Of a stretch of 64,000 bases of DNA, positions 10,179 to 21,752 are shown piece by piece (positions within the stretch are counted from its first letter, which is position 1; the number at the start of each line of letters is the position of its first letter). The notes under the pieces were generated by a model, which saw only the letters and a program-made list of their open reading frames with translations, had not been told where the DNA came from and made no database searches. A program made the translations under genes and the position numbers. The DNA is taken from the NCBI GenBank assembly GCA_022823865.1, contig JAJEHF010000026.1, positions 40,359-104,358 of the forward strand, in the 5' to 3' direction. The DNA comes from Bryobacterales bacterium. Its GTDB lineage: Bacteria > Acidobacteriota > Terriglobia > Bryobacterales > UBA6623.

Positions 10179-11789
10179 ATGGCAAACGAGATTCTGTTGG
10201 TTGCCAATGGCGACCTCCGCCTGTCCGCCAACCGCATGTGCTGGCCCGCACAGCAGGAGATGGAAGCCAAGTTGACGGCGGCGATCGATAGTGCCGGCGG
10301 GAGCGTCCGCCGGGCACACGAGTACGACGCCACCAAGCAGCATGGATTCATCGACAGCCAGAAGCGCGGCCTGGAAGTGTTCCGCTCGATCAACCGCAAG
10401 GCGCCACTGGTTGTCGCCGAGGCGGTCTGGCAGTATTCGCAGCACATTCTTGCCGGCCTGATGAACCACCAGGGGCCGATCTTGACGGTGGCGAACTGGA
10501 GCGGCCAGTGGCCTGGCTTGGTTGGAATGCTCAACCTTAATGGCAGCTTGACGAAGGCTGGCGTGGACTATTCGACGCTGTGGAGCGAGGACTTCAGCGA
10601 CGACTTCTTCACGAGCGCGCTGGGGAGTTGGATTCAAGGCGATCCGGTGGTGCATCGGTCACCGCACGTGCATGCCGCACAGGATCTGATCTTGCCCCAC
10701 AAAGCCATGCTGGCTGGGGCCGAAGTTGCCGACGAGCTGAAGTCCAGGCGCGCGATCTTGGGTGTGTTCGACGAGGGTTGCATGGGAATGTACAACGCCA
10801 TCATTCCCGACCACCTGCTTAACCCCACCGGCGTCTTCAAGGAGCGGCTCAGCCAGTCCGCGCTGTGGGCAGGCATGCGGCAGGTCAGCGACGAAGAGGC
10901 ACAGCAGGTGCGCGACTGGCTCGATGCCAAGGGCATGAGGTTCGACACCGGCCCCGATGAGGCGACGGACCTGACGGACGCCCAGATCTTGTTGCAGTGC
11001 AAGATGTACATCGCAGCGCTGCGCATCGCCGACGAGTTCGGCTGTGACACCATCGGCATCCAATACCAGCAGGGGCTGAAGGACATCTGCCCCGCCTCCG
11101 ACTTGGTTGAGGGGCTGCTAAACAACGTAGACCGTCCGCCCGCAATGAGCGTCGACGGACGGGTGCTGTTCGAAGGCCAAGCGATGCCGCACTTCAACGA
11201 AGTCGACGAGTGCGCCGGCCTGGATGCCTTGGTCACGAATCGCGTCTGGAACAGGCTCGGCTACGATCCCGAGACCACGCTGCACGATCTCCGCTATGGC
11301 GAGCCCTACACGGTGCGCGGCCAAGAAGAGTTCGTTTGGGTGTTCGAGATTTCGGGCTCGGTCCCGCCCAACCACCTGATCGGCGGGTACGCGGGCACCG
11401 TCAGCGAACGCCAGCCACCGATGTACTTCCCGCTGGGCGGCGGCACGATCAAGGGCATCAGCAAACCAGGCGAGGTGGTCTGGAGCCGCATTTTTGTCGA
11501 AGACAACCGCTTGAAGGCGGATGTGGGACTGGCCGAGGTGGTCGAGTTGCCGCAAGAGGAGACCGAGAGACGCTGGAGGATCACCACGCCCCAGTGGCCG
11601 ATCATGCACGCCGTCACGAGGGGCATCAGCCGCGACAGGATGATGGGCAGGCACAAGTCGAATCACATCCAAGTGGCCTACGCTCCGGACCTGCCGGCGG
11701 CACGCTCGGCGCTAAGCGCCAAGATTGCTGCGTTCCGCAACTTGGACATCGAAGTATATGTTTGCGGCACTGGCCACGAGCTGGTGTGA
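10179..11789 (+). CDS. L-fucose/L-arabinose isomerase-like protein
   Basis: 536 aa; overall similarity of N-terminal [21 protein letters not shown] and [17 protein letters not shown] to fucose-isomerase-like family. Confidence 0.7.
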   Translation: MANEILLVANGDLRLSANRMCWPAQQEMEAKLTAAIDSAGGSVRRAHEYDATKQHGFIDSQKRGLEVFRSINRKAPLVVAEAVWQYSQHILAGLMNHQGPILTVANWSGQWPGLVGMLNLNGSLTKAGVDYSTLWSEDFSDDFFTSALGSWIQGDPVVHRSPHVHAAQDLILPHKAMLAGAEVADELKSRRAILGVFDEGCMGMYNAIIPDHLLNPTGVFKERLSQSALWAGMRQVSDEEAQQVRDWLDAKGMRFDTGPDEATDLTDAQILLQCKMYIAALRIADEFGCDTIGIQYQQGLKDICPASDLVEGLLNNVDRPPAMSVDGRVLFEGQAMPHFNEVDECAGLDALVTNRVWNRLGYDPETTLHDLRYGEPYTVRGQEEFVWVFEISGSVPPNHLIGGYAGTVSERQPPMYFPLGGGTIKGISKPGEVVWSRIFVEDNRLKADVGLAEVVELPQEETERRWRITTPQWPIMHAVTRGISRDRMMGRHKSNHIQVAYAPDLPAARSALSAKIAAFRNLDIEVYVCGTGHELV

Positions 11790-11897
11790 CCGGTCCATCG
11801 GGTCTACACCTTCAGCCCCGCGGCATGCGCCGACAGGTCACCGGTCCGAATTTGAACCGTAGGCGTCGGCTGCGCCCCCTGGCATAGAGTGGATGGC

Positions 11898-12125
11898 ATG
11901 CAGAAGACTACGGTGTACCTGCCTGCCGAACTCAGGGCTTCGCTCCGACGCATGGCCTCTGACACCGGGATCTCGGAGGCGGAGTTGATCCGTCAGGCAA
12001 TCAGCGAGAAGGTGCTTGGGCATCCTCGCCCCCGACCGCGCATTCCACTCACTGACCGCGGGCTTGGCGATCCCGACGCGGCCAATCAGATCGACGGGCT
12101 GCTTGGCGGGTTCGGCCGACGATGA
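11898..12125 (+). CDS. CopG/ribbon-helix-helix antitoxin (VapB-like)
   Basis: MQKTTVYLPAELRASLRRMASDTGISEAELIRQAI. Confidence 0.8.
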   Translation: MQKTTVYLPAELRASLRRMASDTGISEAELIRQAISEKVLGHPRPRPRIPLTDRGLGDPDAANQIDGLLGGFGRR

Positions 12126-12128
12126 TCG

Positions 12129-12245
12129 ATGATCGTGGTTGACACGATCGGCTTGCTGGCGGACCTGTCTCAGGGGTCGCATCGCACGACCATTGAAGGA
12201 AGGGACGAGTGCCGGCCCTCGCGTCGAGAAATGCCGGCGACCTGA
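12129..12245 (+). pseudogene. truncated PIN-domain toxin (VapC-like) N-terminus
   Basis: ATG 12129: MIVVDTIGLLADLSQGSHRTTIEGRDECRPSRREMPAT*; starts like a PIN domain (VDTxxLLA) directly after the antitoxin but ends after 38 aa. Confidence 0.6.
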
Positions 12246-12384
12246 AGTCCGGCGCTCCGGCGAAAACGTGTTGAGGCACGAAGCCTTCGCCCGATAGAGC
12301 CTTGAGCCTGTTTACAATGGCACTGGACAGGGCTGTGGTCGCTCCTACACTTGGATCCTCCACTTACAGCGCTGCCGACACGCG

Positions 12385-14397
12385 ATGACGGGCCGGTTCG
12401 CCATTGTCTTGGCAGGAATGCTCCTGTTCGGCCCGTCGTCTCCTGCACAGCAGCAGTCGGATGACACCGAGGCCGCAGTCTGGATCCTAGCCCAGGGTGG
12501 CACGATCAGAATCGAGGGCAGCGGGGAGCAGATGCGCTCCACAGCTGATCTTCCGACGGGACCGATCCTTGTGCGCGAGGCCGTCCTAACGGGTGCTCTC
12601 GTGCATCCGCGGGACTTGGAACGCCTCAGTGCGCTACGCGGGCTCCGTCGCCTGACGTTGCCCGGTACGATGTGGAATCCCGTCTGTTGCGGCACGCTGG
12701 GCAATGTCGACGACAGCGACCTGATAGCCGCGCTGACCGGGATTGAGTCTCTGGAGTCGCTGCACCTCAGCCGTCACTTCGTGAGTGTCTTCAAGGGAAT
12801 CCGGGTGTTCGACCATGCCATCGAGAAAATGGTGCCCCTGAAGAATCTCCGATCCTTGCAACTGATGTCCACGCGGGTGACTGGGGCGCACCTAGATGCA
12901 TTCGAAAAGCTTGAGCAGTTGGATCTGACACAAACCGATGTAAACGACGAGGGCTTGGCCAGCATTGCCCGGCTGCCTCACCTCACGACCCTTCGCTTGC
13001 GGAGCACTCGCGTGACCGACAGTGGCCTGCCGGCTCTTGCTCGTCTTACCGGTCTGGTGGAGTTGGACCTCGCCGATCTGGAACTGTCCGACGAAGGGGT
13101 TGCTCACCTTGCTGGTTTGGACGGCCTTAGAATCCTGAACTTGCGCGGCTCTAGCATCTCCGATGCCGGGCTCGGCCATTTGAGCGGCATGCATGAACTG
13201 GCCGACCTGAACTTGTATCGCACGCGCATCACGAACGCGGGCATGCCCCAGTTGGCAGCCCTGCCTAGGTTGCGAAGCGTCGATCTGCGTTACACCCGTG
13301 CGACTTCGGCGGGAATCGCGGCCTTGCGCTCCGCGAAACCGAATATGGAGATCCAGTTTGTCGACACGGCACCGTCCGTCGCACCTGTTATGTCGCGCAT
13401 GCCGTCCGCTGACGACCTCGAAGGCTTGCTGGAGTGGGTGCGGTCGATTGGCGGCATTGCCGAGGCCGGCGCCGGCGGGCAGATTTCGCTCTCTCTCAAA
13501 GCGACACCTGTCAGCGACAGGGGAGTGGCGGCCATCGCCCAATTCTCATCAGTGGCGCATCTCGACCTGAGCGCTACTGACGTGAGCGACCTCGGCTTGC
13601 AAGCATTGAACTCACTTCCGAACCTGCAGGTGCTAAATCTCGCAAACACAGGCGTTACAGATTCCGGACTAGTCCATGTCGCGAAGCTGCGAGCATTGCG
13701 TGAACTCGTTTTGGACCAATCGCTGGTCGAAGGCCCTGGACTCTCGAACTTGGCTCGCTCGAACAGCCTGCGCAAGCTGTCACTCGCTGGAACAGCGGTC
13801 GGCGATTCCAACCTAGGGTCGGTCGCGGGCCTGACCCAGCTCGAAGTGCTAGAGCTGGACTATACGCAGGTCAGCGACCCCGGAGTTGCAAGTCTTGCGC
13901 CGCTGGTGAACCTGACCGAGCTCGGGCTGACAGGAACGCGCGTCGGGGACGAGGGCCTTAGCTCAATCGCTTCTCTTCCGCGGCTGCGGCGGCTGTCCCT
14001 GGCGTTCACGGATGTAACCAGTGAAGGAATCGGGAAATTGGCCGGACTGGATGGTCTGGAGGAACTCGATCTGGCGAACACCCGTGTCGATGATGCCGGT
14101 GCCAAGGCACTGGCGCCGCTGCGAAACCTCAGGAAACTCAACCTTGACTACACCAAGGCCTCTTCGGATGGCATCGCATCGTTGGCGGCGAACGCTGGCC
14201 TCCAAGCACTGAGCCTCGACAATACGGACGTGGACGACGCGGCAATCGAGACACTACGTGGTCTCGGGAGCCTTACAGCGCTCAATCTCTACCACACGCT
14301 GGTGAGCGAGACCGGCGTGGAGTCGCTACGAAGAGCCTTGCCCGACTGCGATATCGCTTGGGAACGCGATTCTGCCCAGCCGACCCGTCGCAGGTGA
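12385..14397 (+). CDS. secreted leucine-rich repeat protein
   Basis: Signal peptide; more than 15 copies of LxxLxxLxLxxTxVxDxGLxxLAxL. Confidence 0.9.
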   Translation: MTGRFAIVLAGMLLFGPSSPAQQQSDDTEAAVWILAQGGTIRIEGSGEQMRSTADLPTGPILVREAVLTGALVHPRDLERLSALRGLRRLTLPGTMWNPVCCGTLGNVDDSDLIAALTGIESLESLHLSRHFVSVFKGIRVFDHAIEKMVPLKNLRSLQLMSTRVTGAHLDAFEKLEQLDLTQTDVNDEGLASIARLPHLTTLRLRSTRVTDSGLPALARLTGLVELDLADLELSDEGVAHLAGLDGLRILNLRGSSISDAGLGHLSGMHELADLNLYRTRITNAGMPQLAALPRLRSVDLRYTRATSAGIAALRSAKPNMEIQFVDTAPSVAPVMSRMPSADDLEGLLEWVRSIGGIAEAGAGGQISLSLKATPVSDRGVAAIAQFSSVAHLDLSATDVSDLGLQALNSLPNLQVLNLANTGVTDSGLVHVAKLRALRELVLDQSLVEGPGLSNLARSNSLRKLSLAGTAVGDSNLGSVAGLTQLEVLELDYTQVSDPGVASLAPLVNLTELGLTGTRVGDEGLSSIASLPRLRRLSLAFTDVTSEGIGKLAGLDGLEELDLANTRVDDAGAKALAPLRNLRKLNLDYTKASSDGIASLAANAGLQALSLDNTDVDDAAIETLRGLGSLTALNLYHTLVSETGVESLRRALPDCDIAWERDSAQPTRRR

Positions 14398-14413
14398 GTC
14401 CATAAGTTTCGGC

Positions 14414-15514
14414 ATGCGCACCCTTGCCACGCTCTCCTTGGTCTGCCTGTTGCCTGTGGCAGCCCAACCGCAGCGAGACATCGAGACATGGGTGCTCGGC
14501 ATGGGCGGTGCCGTGGAGCGCGACTCCTCCGGCGATCTTCGGGGAGTCGACTTAAGCCGGAGTTGGATAACCGATTTCGACTTGCGACGGCTGGCAGGGT
14601 TGACGAATCTGGTCAGCCTCAAACTGGCCCAAACACATATCAGCGACAGGGCCTTAGAGATTGTCGCGTCTCTGCCCGCCCTTCGCGAGTTGGACCTGTT
14701 CTTCTGCGAGAACATCACCGATGCGGGCGCTTCGCTGTTGCGCGGGGCGTCGCGCCTGGAGCGGCTGAACGTTCGCGGCACGAAGATCAGCGATTCGGGC
14801 GTGAAGTTCCTGACAGAACTTCGCAACTTGGAAGTCTTAGACGTCGGGATTACGGAAATCAGCGATGCGTCCGTTGGCCTGCTGGAAGCTTTGCCCAACC
14901 TTCGGTCGCTTGCCCTTGGCGGCAACAAGATCGGCGAGCCCGGAATCGCCAGTTTGAGATCACTGAGAGAGTTGCGCCACCTTGATCTCAGCGGAGCCCA
15001 AGTCACCGACAGCGGCATTTGGGCGGTCACGGTTACGGACTTGAACTTGGACGAGATCGCAGCGCTGCGCGGGCTCGAATCGCTCAACCTGGCCGCGCCC
15101 AGCCAGGAGTACGTGATGTCCATCAGCACGGGCGTCCCGCGACTGCGCGGGGCGATCCGGGTCACCGACCTCGGTGCCAAGCAATTGGCCAGCCTGACCA
15201 AGCTGCGGAAGTTGAACCTCTCTCGGTCTTCACTCACGTCCGAGGGCATCCGGAACCTACACGGCCTCGACGATCTGGAAGAGCTGGTGCTGGCTCACGT
15301 GAGCTCGCTGGACGACATGTCCGGTGCGGCCCTAGCGCACCTGCCGTCGCTGAGGATTCTGGACGTCTCCTTTTCCTCATTCGGGGACGCGGGCGTTGCG
15401 GCCTTGCGAGAGCATCCGCGGTTGCAGAGGCTCGTCGCCGTCGGCATAGCCTTGAGTGAATCGACCGCAGCCCAGTTCGCGGCCGCAAATCCGTCTCGGG
15501 ACGTGATTCGCTAG
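14414..15514 (+). CDS. secreted leucine-rich repeat protein (tandem paralogue)
   Basis: Signal peptide MRTLATLSLVCLLPVAAQPQ; LRRs with T(K/H)ISDxG pattern. Confidence 0.88.
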   Translation: MRTLATLSLVCLLPVAAQPQRDIETWVLGMGGAVERDSSGDLRGVDLSRSWITDFDLRRLAGLTNLVSLKLAQTHISDRALEIVASLPALRELDLFFCENITDAGASLLRGASRLERLNVRGTKISDSGVKFLTELRNLEVLDVGITEISDASVGLLEALPNLRSLALGGNKIGEPGIASLRSLRELRHLDLSGAQVTDSGIWAVTVTDLNLDEIAALRGLESLNLAAPSQEYVMSISTGVPRLRGAIRVTDLGAKQLASLTKLRKLNLSRSSLTSEGIRNLHGLDDLEELVLAHVSSLDDMSGAALAHLPSLRILDVSFSSFGDAGVAALREHPRLQRLVAVGIALSESTAAQFAAANPSRDVIR

Positions 15515-15529
15515 ACCGGTTCGGCAGAG

Positions 15530-16849
15530 TTACGCCGTCGCGGCCGGGATAGTGCCGTAGGAAGTCGGGAAGTGATCTATAGGTGCTCCGACTTCTTTGG
15601 CGACGGTGCGGTAGAGATCGCCGAACGTTCCAGTGACCCGGCTGTGGTGGCCGGGATTGAGCCGGCCAGCACGTCCAGCCAGGATCACTGCGCCGCCGCT
15701 GTTCTTGTGAGAGTTCGCCTCGGCGTGCTCGTGGACGAACAACAAGGCGCTGTTGTCTAGGAGCGTGCCTGAACCCTCCGGCACGCTCTTGAGGCGCGCT
15801 ACAAGGTAGGCGAATTCTTCGACGTGCCAGCGGCAGATGTCACGCATCACTTCCTGCTGGCGCTGGCGGTGCGAGCCGCCCAAGTGGGAATATTCGTGGT
15901 GGCGCGCGAACGACAGGCCGAGCCACGGGAAGCGGGCCAGGCTCTGGCACTTGGTCAGCATGTACGACGCAACGCGCGTCTGGCCTGAGGCGAAGGCATG
16001 CACTAGCAGGTCGCTCTGCAACTTCGCGATGCGTGGGTAATCGCGAGGATCGCCGCCGGCTTCGGGCTCGTCTACCTGCTCGGCGTATTCCTCTGGAAAG
16101 TCTGCGATGGCACGCTCGAGGTCGAAAATCGAGCTGAGGTACTCATCGATACGGCGCGAGTCCTCTTGCCCGAGACCGCTGCTGAGGCGCTGCGCTTGCC
16201 CGCGCACGACATCCAGAACGCTTCGCTTGCGGCTGACCCAGCCCTCGTCGAGCTTTCCGAAGAGACGGTCGAACATCTTCTGGGGCACGAGTTCAGGTGC
16301 CAAGGCCCGGTTCTTGGCGCTCCAGCTCATGTTTCGCTGCATGCTGGAGCCGAATGACTCTTGGCAGACGCCGATCTGAAGGGATGGGAAGCGGGAGTCT
16401 GTGCCAATCTTGCCAGCGACGACTTGGTCGATCGAAGCCGAACCGGCACCCATGCCGGTATACTTCGAGCCCGAAACCAAGGCGCTCATCGACCTTTGGT
16501 GGCCGTTGCCGACTCCGCTCGTCTGGCCGTTGGGGTTGTCGAGGCCGGACAGGATCTGGACGTCATCCTGCAAGCGCGCAAGAGGTGCGAGGCAGGGCGT
16601 GAGGGAATAGTCGGTCCCTTCGTCGCGGGGAATCCAATAGCGCTCCGGGATCCCATTCCCGTTGAACCAAAAGACGAAGCGCGTCTCGGGCTTGCCATCG
16701 CCGCCTGGCTCGGTCCGGGCCGCGTAGGCTGTGCCCGAAGAATTGAACATGCAGGCAAGCGGCGGCAGGCCGACCTGCACGACGGTTCCGCCCGCGGCCA
16801 GTCCTCGCAGGAAAGCGCGGCGCGGCAAGGTACGGCTCGGCATGCTCAA
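15530..16849 (-). CDS. DUF1552 domain-containing protein (Tat-exported)
   Basis: Twin-arginine [50 protein letters not shown]. Confidence 0.88.
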   Translation of the reverse strand: MSMPSRTLPRRAFLRGLAAGGTVVQVGLPPLACMFNSSGTAYAARTEPGGDGKPETRFVFWFNGNGIPERYWIPRDEGTDYSLTPCLAPLARLQDDVQILSGLDNPNGQTSGVGNGHQRSMSALVSGSKYTGMGAGSASIDQVVAGKIGTDSRFPSLQIGVCQESFGSSMQRNMSWSAKNRALAPELVPQKMFDRLFGKLDEGWVSRKRSVLDVVRGQAQRLSSGLGQEDSRRIDEYLSSIFDLERAIADFPEEYAEQVDEPEAGGDPRDYPRIAKLQSDLLVHAFASGQTRVASYMLTKCQSLARFPWLGLSFARHHEYSHLGGSHRQRQQEVMRDICRWHVEEFAYLVARLKSVPEGSGTLLDNSALLFVHEHAEANSHKNSGGAVILAGRAGRLNPGHHSRVTGTFGDLYRTVAKEVGAPIDHFPTSYGTIPAATA

Positions 16850-18840
16850 TCGCTCCAGTCGGTTGCGAGAAATTCCTCCGAGACCACCAGTCCTAAGACC
16901 AATTCCCGGAAGACGAAACCTGATTGCTCAAACCGATTATAGGCGCGTTCGATCACCTCTGTGTCACGGGATGTCTCAGATCGCCCGAACAAATAGCGGA
17001 AAAGTTGTCTGACAATGCACTTCTGGCAGATTGGCGACTGGGCCAGGATACGGCCCACATCCTGCGGCGACCCGAACGCAGAGTCCGGAATACCAGCCAC
17101 GAATCCCGTTGAATCGATAGGCAGAGAGTGCTCGGTGGCTTTGGCCCCCTCGCGCTCCTGCTGGGGTGTCGGCTCGACCCGCACCAGCTCGGTTTCGCGG
17201 TGGGCCCCGACAGTGTCAAAGTGCTCGAAGCCGTAGCCGATCGGGTCCACAAGCTTATGGCAGGACGCGCAAACCGGCTGGGACGCGTGCAACTCTTCCA
17301 TCGTCTCGCGAATCGTCATGGGGCGCCCTCCCAGGGTCAGCGGGGGAAGGGATGTGTCGACACCGGGCGGGGGAGGCGGAATGGCTTGGCAGAGGAAGTG
17401 CTCGCGGACGAAGAGTCCGCGCTCGGTCGGGGACGTGTGGATCGGCTTGCCGGTCTGTGCCAGGAACGTGCCGTGGCCGAGAATGCCGCTACGCGTCGAG
17501 TCGGCCGGGTACTCCGTCTTGCCGAAGGGAACGCTGGGATCGGACATGCCGTAGACCTTGGTCAGGAAGTCGTCGGCGAAGGTGTAGTCAGCAGTAAAGA
17601 ACTCCCGGAAGTCGAGATCGTTCCACGCTAGATGCCGGAAGAGCCGCCGGGATTCCTCGGTCATGCTCTCGGCGACTTCCGGGCCGTAGTCCCGGAAGCG
17701 ATTGCGGTCCTTGACCGAGTTACGCAGGCGGTCAAAGCGCATCCATTGCGCGAGGAAATTATCGAATGTCTCTGTTGCAAGGTCGCTTGCCAGCATGCGC
17801 CTAGAGTGCGCATCGACCGACGAACGAGTCTCCAATTTGCCAGTGGCCGCCGCCGCGAGCAACTCTTCATCGGGCGGAGCATTCCACAAGGCATAGGCGA
17901 GCCGTGAGGCGACCTCGAACGGCTTGGCCGGGCTGTCGTTCGCGTGAGGCACCAAGAACAGGAAATGCGGCGATTGCAGCACGGCCTCGATGACAGCGGC
18001 CGCGCCGGAATGAAAACTCTTGCCCTGGGCAGCCCACTGGAGGAGCAATTCCACATGGGCCTCACGCTCAGAATCGGTCAGAGGACGGCGAAAGGCCTTG
18101 GCCCCGAAATCGTCCACGAACGCTCGGGCACAGGCGCGATCGGCAGGGCTAGCAGGTTCGCAGGGAAGCAGTCCATGCTCGTCACCGTATCGAAATGCGT
18201 TGTTAGCCAGACGTTCCGCGACTTGCCCATATAACTCGGCCAAGGCGGGCGTGATGACCTGTGCGGAGGCTTGGTTGGTGTAGCCGTGCACATAGTCTTC
18301 CGAAGGGAACTTACGAGAGGGTCGGGTGCTGTCGCCCAACAAGTGCCGCACGGTGTTGTCGTATTGCACGTGCGTAAGCCTGCGGATCGGTTCGAGCCGG
18401 CGCTCGGTCTGGGCATCCTGGGTGGACTCGGCGTCGAAGTCTTCTGAAGCGAGATACTCGACCCAGCGGCGCAGCAAGCGTTCTTCCTCGCTGTCTGCGG
18501 CAATTAGGGGGCCGCCCGTGTGCGGGATCTTGTTGGTTGGCTTGAGCAAGAGCGCGGACTGGCTGATGTCCGCTTGGTTCACGAGGCGTCTCAGACCCAA
18601 GCCAAACCGTCGGATAACTCCTTGCGGTGCTCCGAGTTCCGGAAACTGGAGCCTCGTACCCGATGCCACTCCAGAAGTGCTGTGGCACGCGCGGCAGTTC
18701 TTCGTCTCGAGGCGGGGGTATAGATCGACCGCGAAGTCTAGCGGGGCCTCGGCACAGGGCGCAGGCAGTGCCAGCAGCGATGCGAACGCCAGCACGCCGG
18801 CGATGCCCGGCACGGGTCCAACTAGGCGGGCAGCGCTTAG
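16846..18840 (-). CDS. DUF1592-type planctomycete cytochrome-like protein
   Basis: Heme motifs CRACH and [23 protein letters not shown]; stop overlaps start of DUF1552 gene by 4 nt. Confidence 0.88.
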   Translation of the reverse strand, partial: LSAARLVGPVPGIAGVLAFASLLALPAPCAEAPLDFAVDLYPRLETKNCRACHSTSGVASGTRLQFPELGAPQGVIRRFGLGLRRLVNQADISQSALLLKPTNKIPHTGGPLIAADSEEERLLRRWVEYLASEDFDAESTQDAQTERRLEPIRRLTHVQYDNTVRHLLGDSTRPSRKFPSEDYVHGYTNQASAQVITPALAELYGQVAERLANNAFRYGDEHGLLPCEPASPADRACARAFVDDFGAKAFRRPLTDSEREAHVELLLQWAAQGKSFHSGAAAVIEAVLQSPHFLFLVPHANDSPAKPFEVASRLAYALWNAPPDEELLAAAATGKLETRSSVDAHSRRMLASDLATETFDNFLAQWMRFDRLRNSVKDRNRFRDYGPEVAESMTEESRRLFRHLAWNDLDFREFFTADYTFADDFLTKVYGMSDPSVPFGKTEYPADSTRSGILGHGTFLAQTGKPIHTSPTERGLFVREHFLCQAIPPPPPGVDTSLPPLTLGGRPMTIRETMEELHASQPVCASCHKLVDPIGYGFEHFDTVGAHRETELVRVEPTPQQEREGAKATEHSLPIDSTGFVAGIPDSAFGSPQDVGRILAQSPICQKCIVRQLFRYLFGRSETSRDTEVIERAYNRFEQSGFVFRELVLGLVVSEEFLATDWSD

Positions 18841-19107
18841 CATTGGAGTGGCGAGGTGCCCGGCATCGGATGACGGTCCTGCCGCGACGCGAGGCAAGTC
18901 TCGCTCCAATATAGGCCAATGTTAGTCTGGGCACAGGTCGGCCACAGCAGCTAGGGCGTCTGACACAGTGTGTGCCGATCGCCCGCGCGACTTCGCTGAC
19001 CGCTCTACGCGACCCAACCCACAGCCGATTTCTCTGAGCGAGGAGCAGACTTCTTCTTCGGGGATGGGCTCGGCACTCTCGGTGCGTGCAAAGGCTGCCC
19101 AAGTTCC

Positions 19108-21639
19108 ATGAATCGACTGCGGCTGCTTTATCGGTTGATTTGCAGGCCCTTGATTCGGGAGCCGTTCCGCACGGCGCTAACCGCCGCGTGCGTGGCGCTA
19201 GGCGTAGCGGTAGTGGTAGCGATCGATTTGGCCGGCGAGGCATCTGTAGGTTCCTTCGAGTCCTCGCTGGAATCGCTCCAAGGCACCGCAGACTACGAGA
19301 TCTCCCAAGTGGGGGGCATCCCCGAATCCGTCTTCGGCGAGTTGGTTCGGCTTCCGGGGCCGCAGCAGTTCTCGCCCCGCATCGAAGGCTACGCCGCGGT
19401 GGAGTCAACAGGAGAGCGCCTGCCTCTTTTCGGAGTGGACCTAGTAGGCGATCAGCCCATGTTGGGCAGTATCGACCTGTCCAATCCTAGCGTCAGCGCC
19501 TTCGATGACGAGCGGGTCGTCTGGATCTCGGAGTCGGTCGGGGCGCAAGTGGGGGATCGAATTGATCTGGCCATCAACGACCGCGTCCAATCCTTCACCG
19601 TGCTGGGCCTGCTTGGAGCCCGGGATCAGAGCGGACAGGCTGTGGCCAGCATGGTCGTGATGGACATCTCCCTCGCGCAGCGGCTGCTAGACCGGATCGG
19701 ATTCCTTGACCGGATTTATGTCCATGTTCCGCGCGAAGACGCAACGGACTGGGAGGCACTGCTCAAAGACCACGTCCCGGCCGCGGCAGCAGTAAGTGCA
19801 TCGGGCACTCGGACGCAACAGAACCGTAAGCTTCTCAATTCGTTCCGGTGGAATCTTCGAGTATTGAGCTATATAGCGCTGATCGTCGGTGCATTCCTGA
19901 TCTACAACACGATCTCGGTGTCGGTCGTGCGGCGGAGAAGCCAGATCGGGACGGCGCGGGCACTTGGCATGCCGGCTCGAACGATTCAGTGGGGATTTCT
20001 TGTGGAGGCCGGACTCTTCGGCCTGCTGGGAACTCTGGCTGGGCTGGTCCTGGGGCGTGCGCTGGCGGTGGGCGCGGTGGAGTTGATGGGGCGTACAGTG
20101 ACGACACTTTATGTCGGCAGCCAGCCGGGGGAGATTGTGTTCCGCCCGTGGGCTTTCGTGGTTGCCGGCCTTGCAGGCATCGGAGTGTCAATGCTCGCGG
20201 CTTGGCGGCCTGCACGGGAAGCCTCGTCAGTGGCACCGGTCGAAGCGATGGCAAAGGGCAGGGAAGAGTATGCGATCGCGGCCACGCGAACCGTGTGGGC
20301 GAAACGAGCGGCAGTGCTTGGCGGCCTAGCTGCAGCACTGTGCTTCGTGCCAGCTTGGGACAGGCTCCCCTACGGGGGATTCGCAGCAGCTGTGTGCCTG
20401 ATTGGAGCGGCTGCGATGCTCGTGCCGTTCGTCGCTCGACACTGCCTTCGGCGTGTAACGGGGCTGGCGCTGCGCTTGCTCGGGGCGACGCCGATGCTGG
20501 GAGTGCAGATCCTGTCGCAGTCTCTCAAGCGCACGTCGGTCATCGTCGCGGCGATGGCAATTGCAACAGCCATGATGGCCAGCGTCGGGATCATGGTTGG
20601 CAGCTTGCGTGACACTTTGTCCGTGTGGATGGGCAACCAGCTGCAAGCCGACTTGTACATTCGGTCTGGAGAATCTCTCGGCACCGAGGATTCTGCCACC
20701 TTCTCGGAGGAGGTTGCGCGGTTGGTCGAAGCGTTGCCGGAAGTCGACGCAGTGGACCGGTTCCGTCGGTACTCGATCAGCTACGGCGGCCTGCCTGCGA
20801 ACCTTGCGCTCGCAGACTTCCGCGTCCATCCCGGCCGATCCCAGATGCAGATCTTGCACGGACCGGACATTCCAACCATGTGCCGGCAGTTGGTCTCTGG
20901 CAAGAACGTGATTATCAGCGAGCCATTTAGCAACAAACATGGCCTCGGTGTTGGCAGCACATTGGCTCTGCCGATCGGCGATGGCGCGGAAGAATTCGAA
21001 GTCGTGGCTGTCTACTACGACTATTCTGCCGAGCAAGGCTATGTAATCGGGCACCGTGGGGTGCTGATGGAGTACTTGCCTGACCGACAGCTAACTAGCG
21101 CGGCTGTGTATCTCGCCGATGGCTCGGATCTCGAAGCAGCTAGGCCCAAGATTATTCAGGCCGTGGCCGGCCATCGTGTACGGGTCGCACCCAACCGCGA
21201 ACTCCGCGAGCGGGCGAACGAGGTGTTTGACCGAACTTTCGCCATCACCTATGCACTGGAGGCGGTGGCGATACTAGTGGCAATTCTGGGAATGGCGGGC
21301 GCGTTGCTCACCCTAGTCATAGACCGCAAGACTGACCTAGGTGTGTTACGGATCCTGGGGGCCACGAAGAAGCAGGTTCGCAAGCTCGTGCTAACGCAAG
21401 CGGCTCTGCTTGGACTGCTCTCGAATCTGATTGGCTTGGTGCTGGGCGGCGCTCTCTCTGTGATTCTGATCAAGGTCATCAACAAGCAATCGTTTGGCTG
21501 GACGATCCAGTTTCACTGGCCGGTGGGTATGTTGCTCAGTGCCTCCACGCTGATCCTTTTCGCGAGCATCGTCGCAGGGCTGTATCCGGCCCGGATCGGG
21601 GCGCGCCTCGACCCTGTTGAAGTGCTCCACGAGGGATGA
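19108..21639 (+). CDS. FtsX/MacB-type ABC transporter permease
   Basis: 843 aa with two permease halves; LGVLRILGATKKQVRKLVLTQAALLGLL and SQIGTARALGMPARTIQWGFLVEAGLFGLLG. Confidence 0.9.
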   Translation: MNRLRLLYRLICRPLIREPFRTALTAACVALGVAVVVAIDLAGEASVGSFESSLESLQGTADYEISQVGGIPESVFGELVRLPGPQQFSPRIEGYAAVESTGERLPLFGVDLVGDQPMLGSIDLSNPSVSAFDDERVVWISESVGAQVGDRIDLAINDRVQSFTVLGLLGARDQSGQAVASMVVMDISLAQRLLDRIGFLDRIYVHVPREDATDWEALLKDHVPAAAAVSASGTRTQQNRKLLNSFRWNLRVLSYIALIVGAFLIYNTISVSVVRRRSQIGTARALGMPARTIQWGFLVEAGLFGLLGTLAGLVLGRALAVGAVELMGRTVTTLYVGSQPGEIVFRPWAFVVAGLAGIGVSMLAAWRPAREASSVAPVEAMAKGREEYAIAATRTVWAKRAAVLGGLAAALCFVPAWDRLPYGGFAAAVCLIGAAAMLVPFVARHCLRRVTGLALRLLGATPMLGVQILSQSLKRTSVIVAAMAIATAMMASVGIMVGSLRDTLSVWMGNQLQADLYIRSGESLGTEDSATFSEEVARLVEALPEVDAVDRFRRYSISYGGLPANLALADFRVHPGRSQMQILHGPDIPTMCRQLVSGKNVIISEPFSNKHGLGVGSTLALPIGDGAEEFEVVAVYYDYSAEQGYVIGHRGVLMEYLPDRQLTSAAVYLADGSDLEAARPKIIQAVAGHRVRVAPNRELRERANEVFDRTFAITYALEAVAILVAILGMAGALLTLVIDRKTDLGVLRILGATKKQVRKLVLTQAALLGLLSNLIGLVLGGALSVILIKVINKQSFGWTIQFHWPVGMLLSASTLILFASIVAGLYPARIGARLDPVEVLHEG

Positions 21640-21752
21640 GGCCCAGCGGCGTCGCCATTTGATGACTACTCAGGTCGCGCAACATATGCTCAACGCGGCG
21701 TAGTGCAGCACGAACTCTTGGAGCCGCTCAACAGGATCGGGAAACCCGTATA

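Noticed and set aside
12385-15514. DNA tandem repeat or CRISPR-like array across the LRR genes
   Set aside because: Periodicity is at the protein level (about 24 aa LRRs); DNA copies are diverged and there is no repeat-spacer structure.
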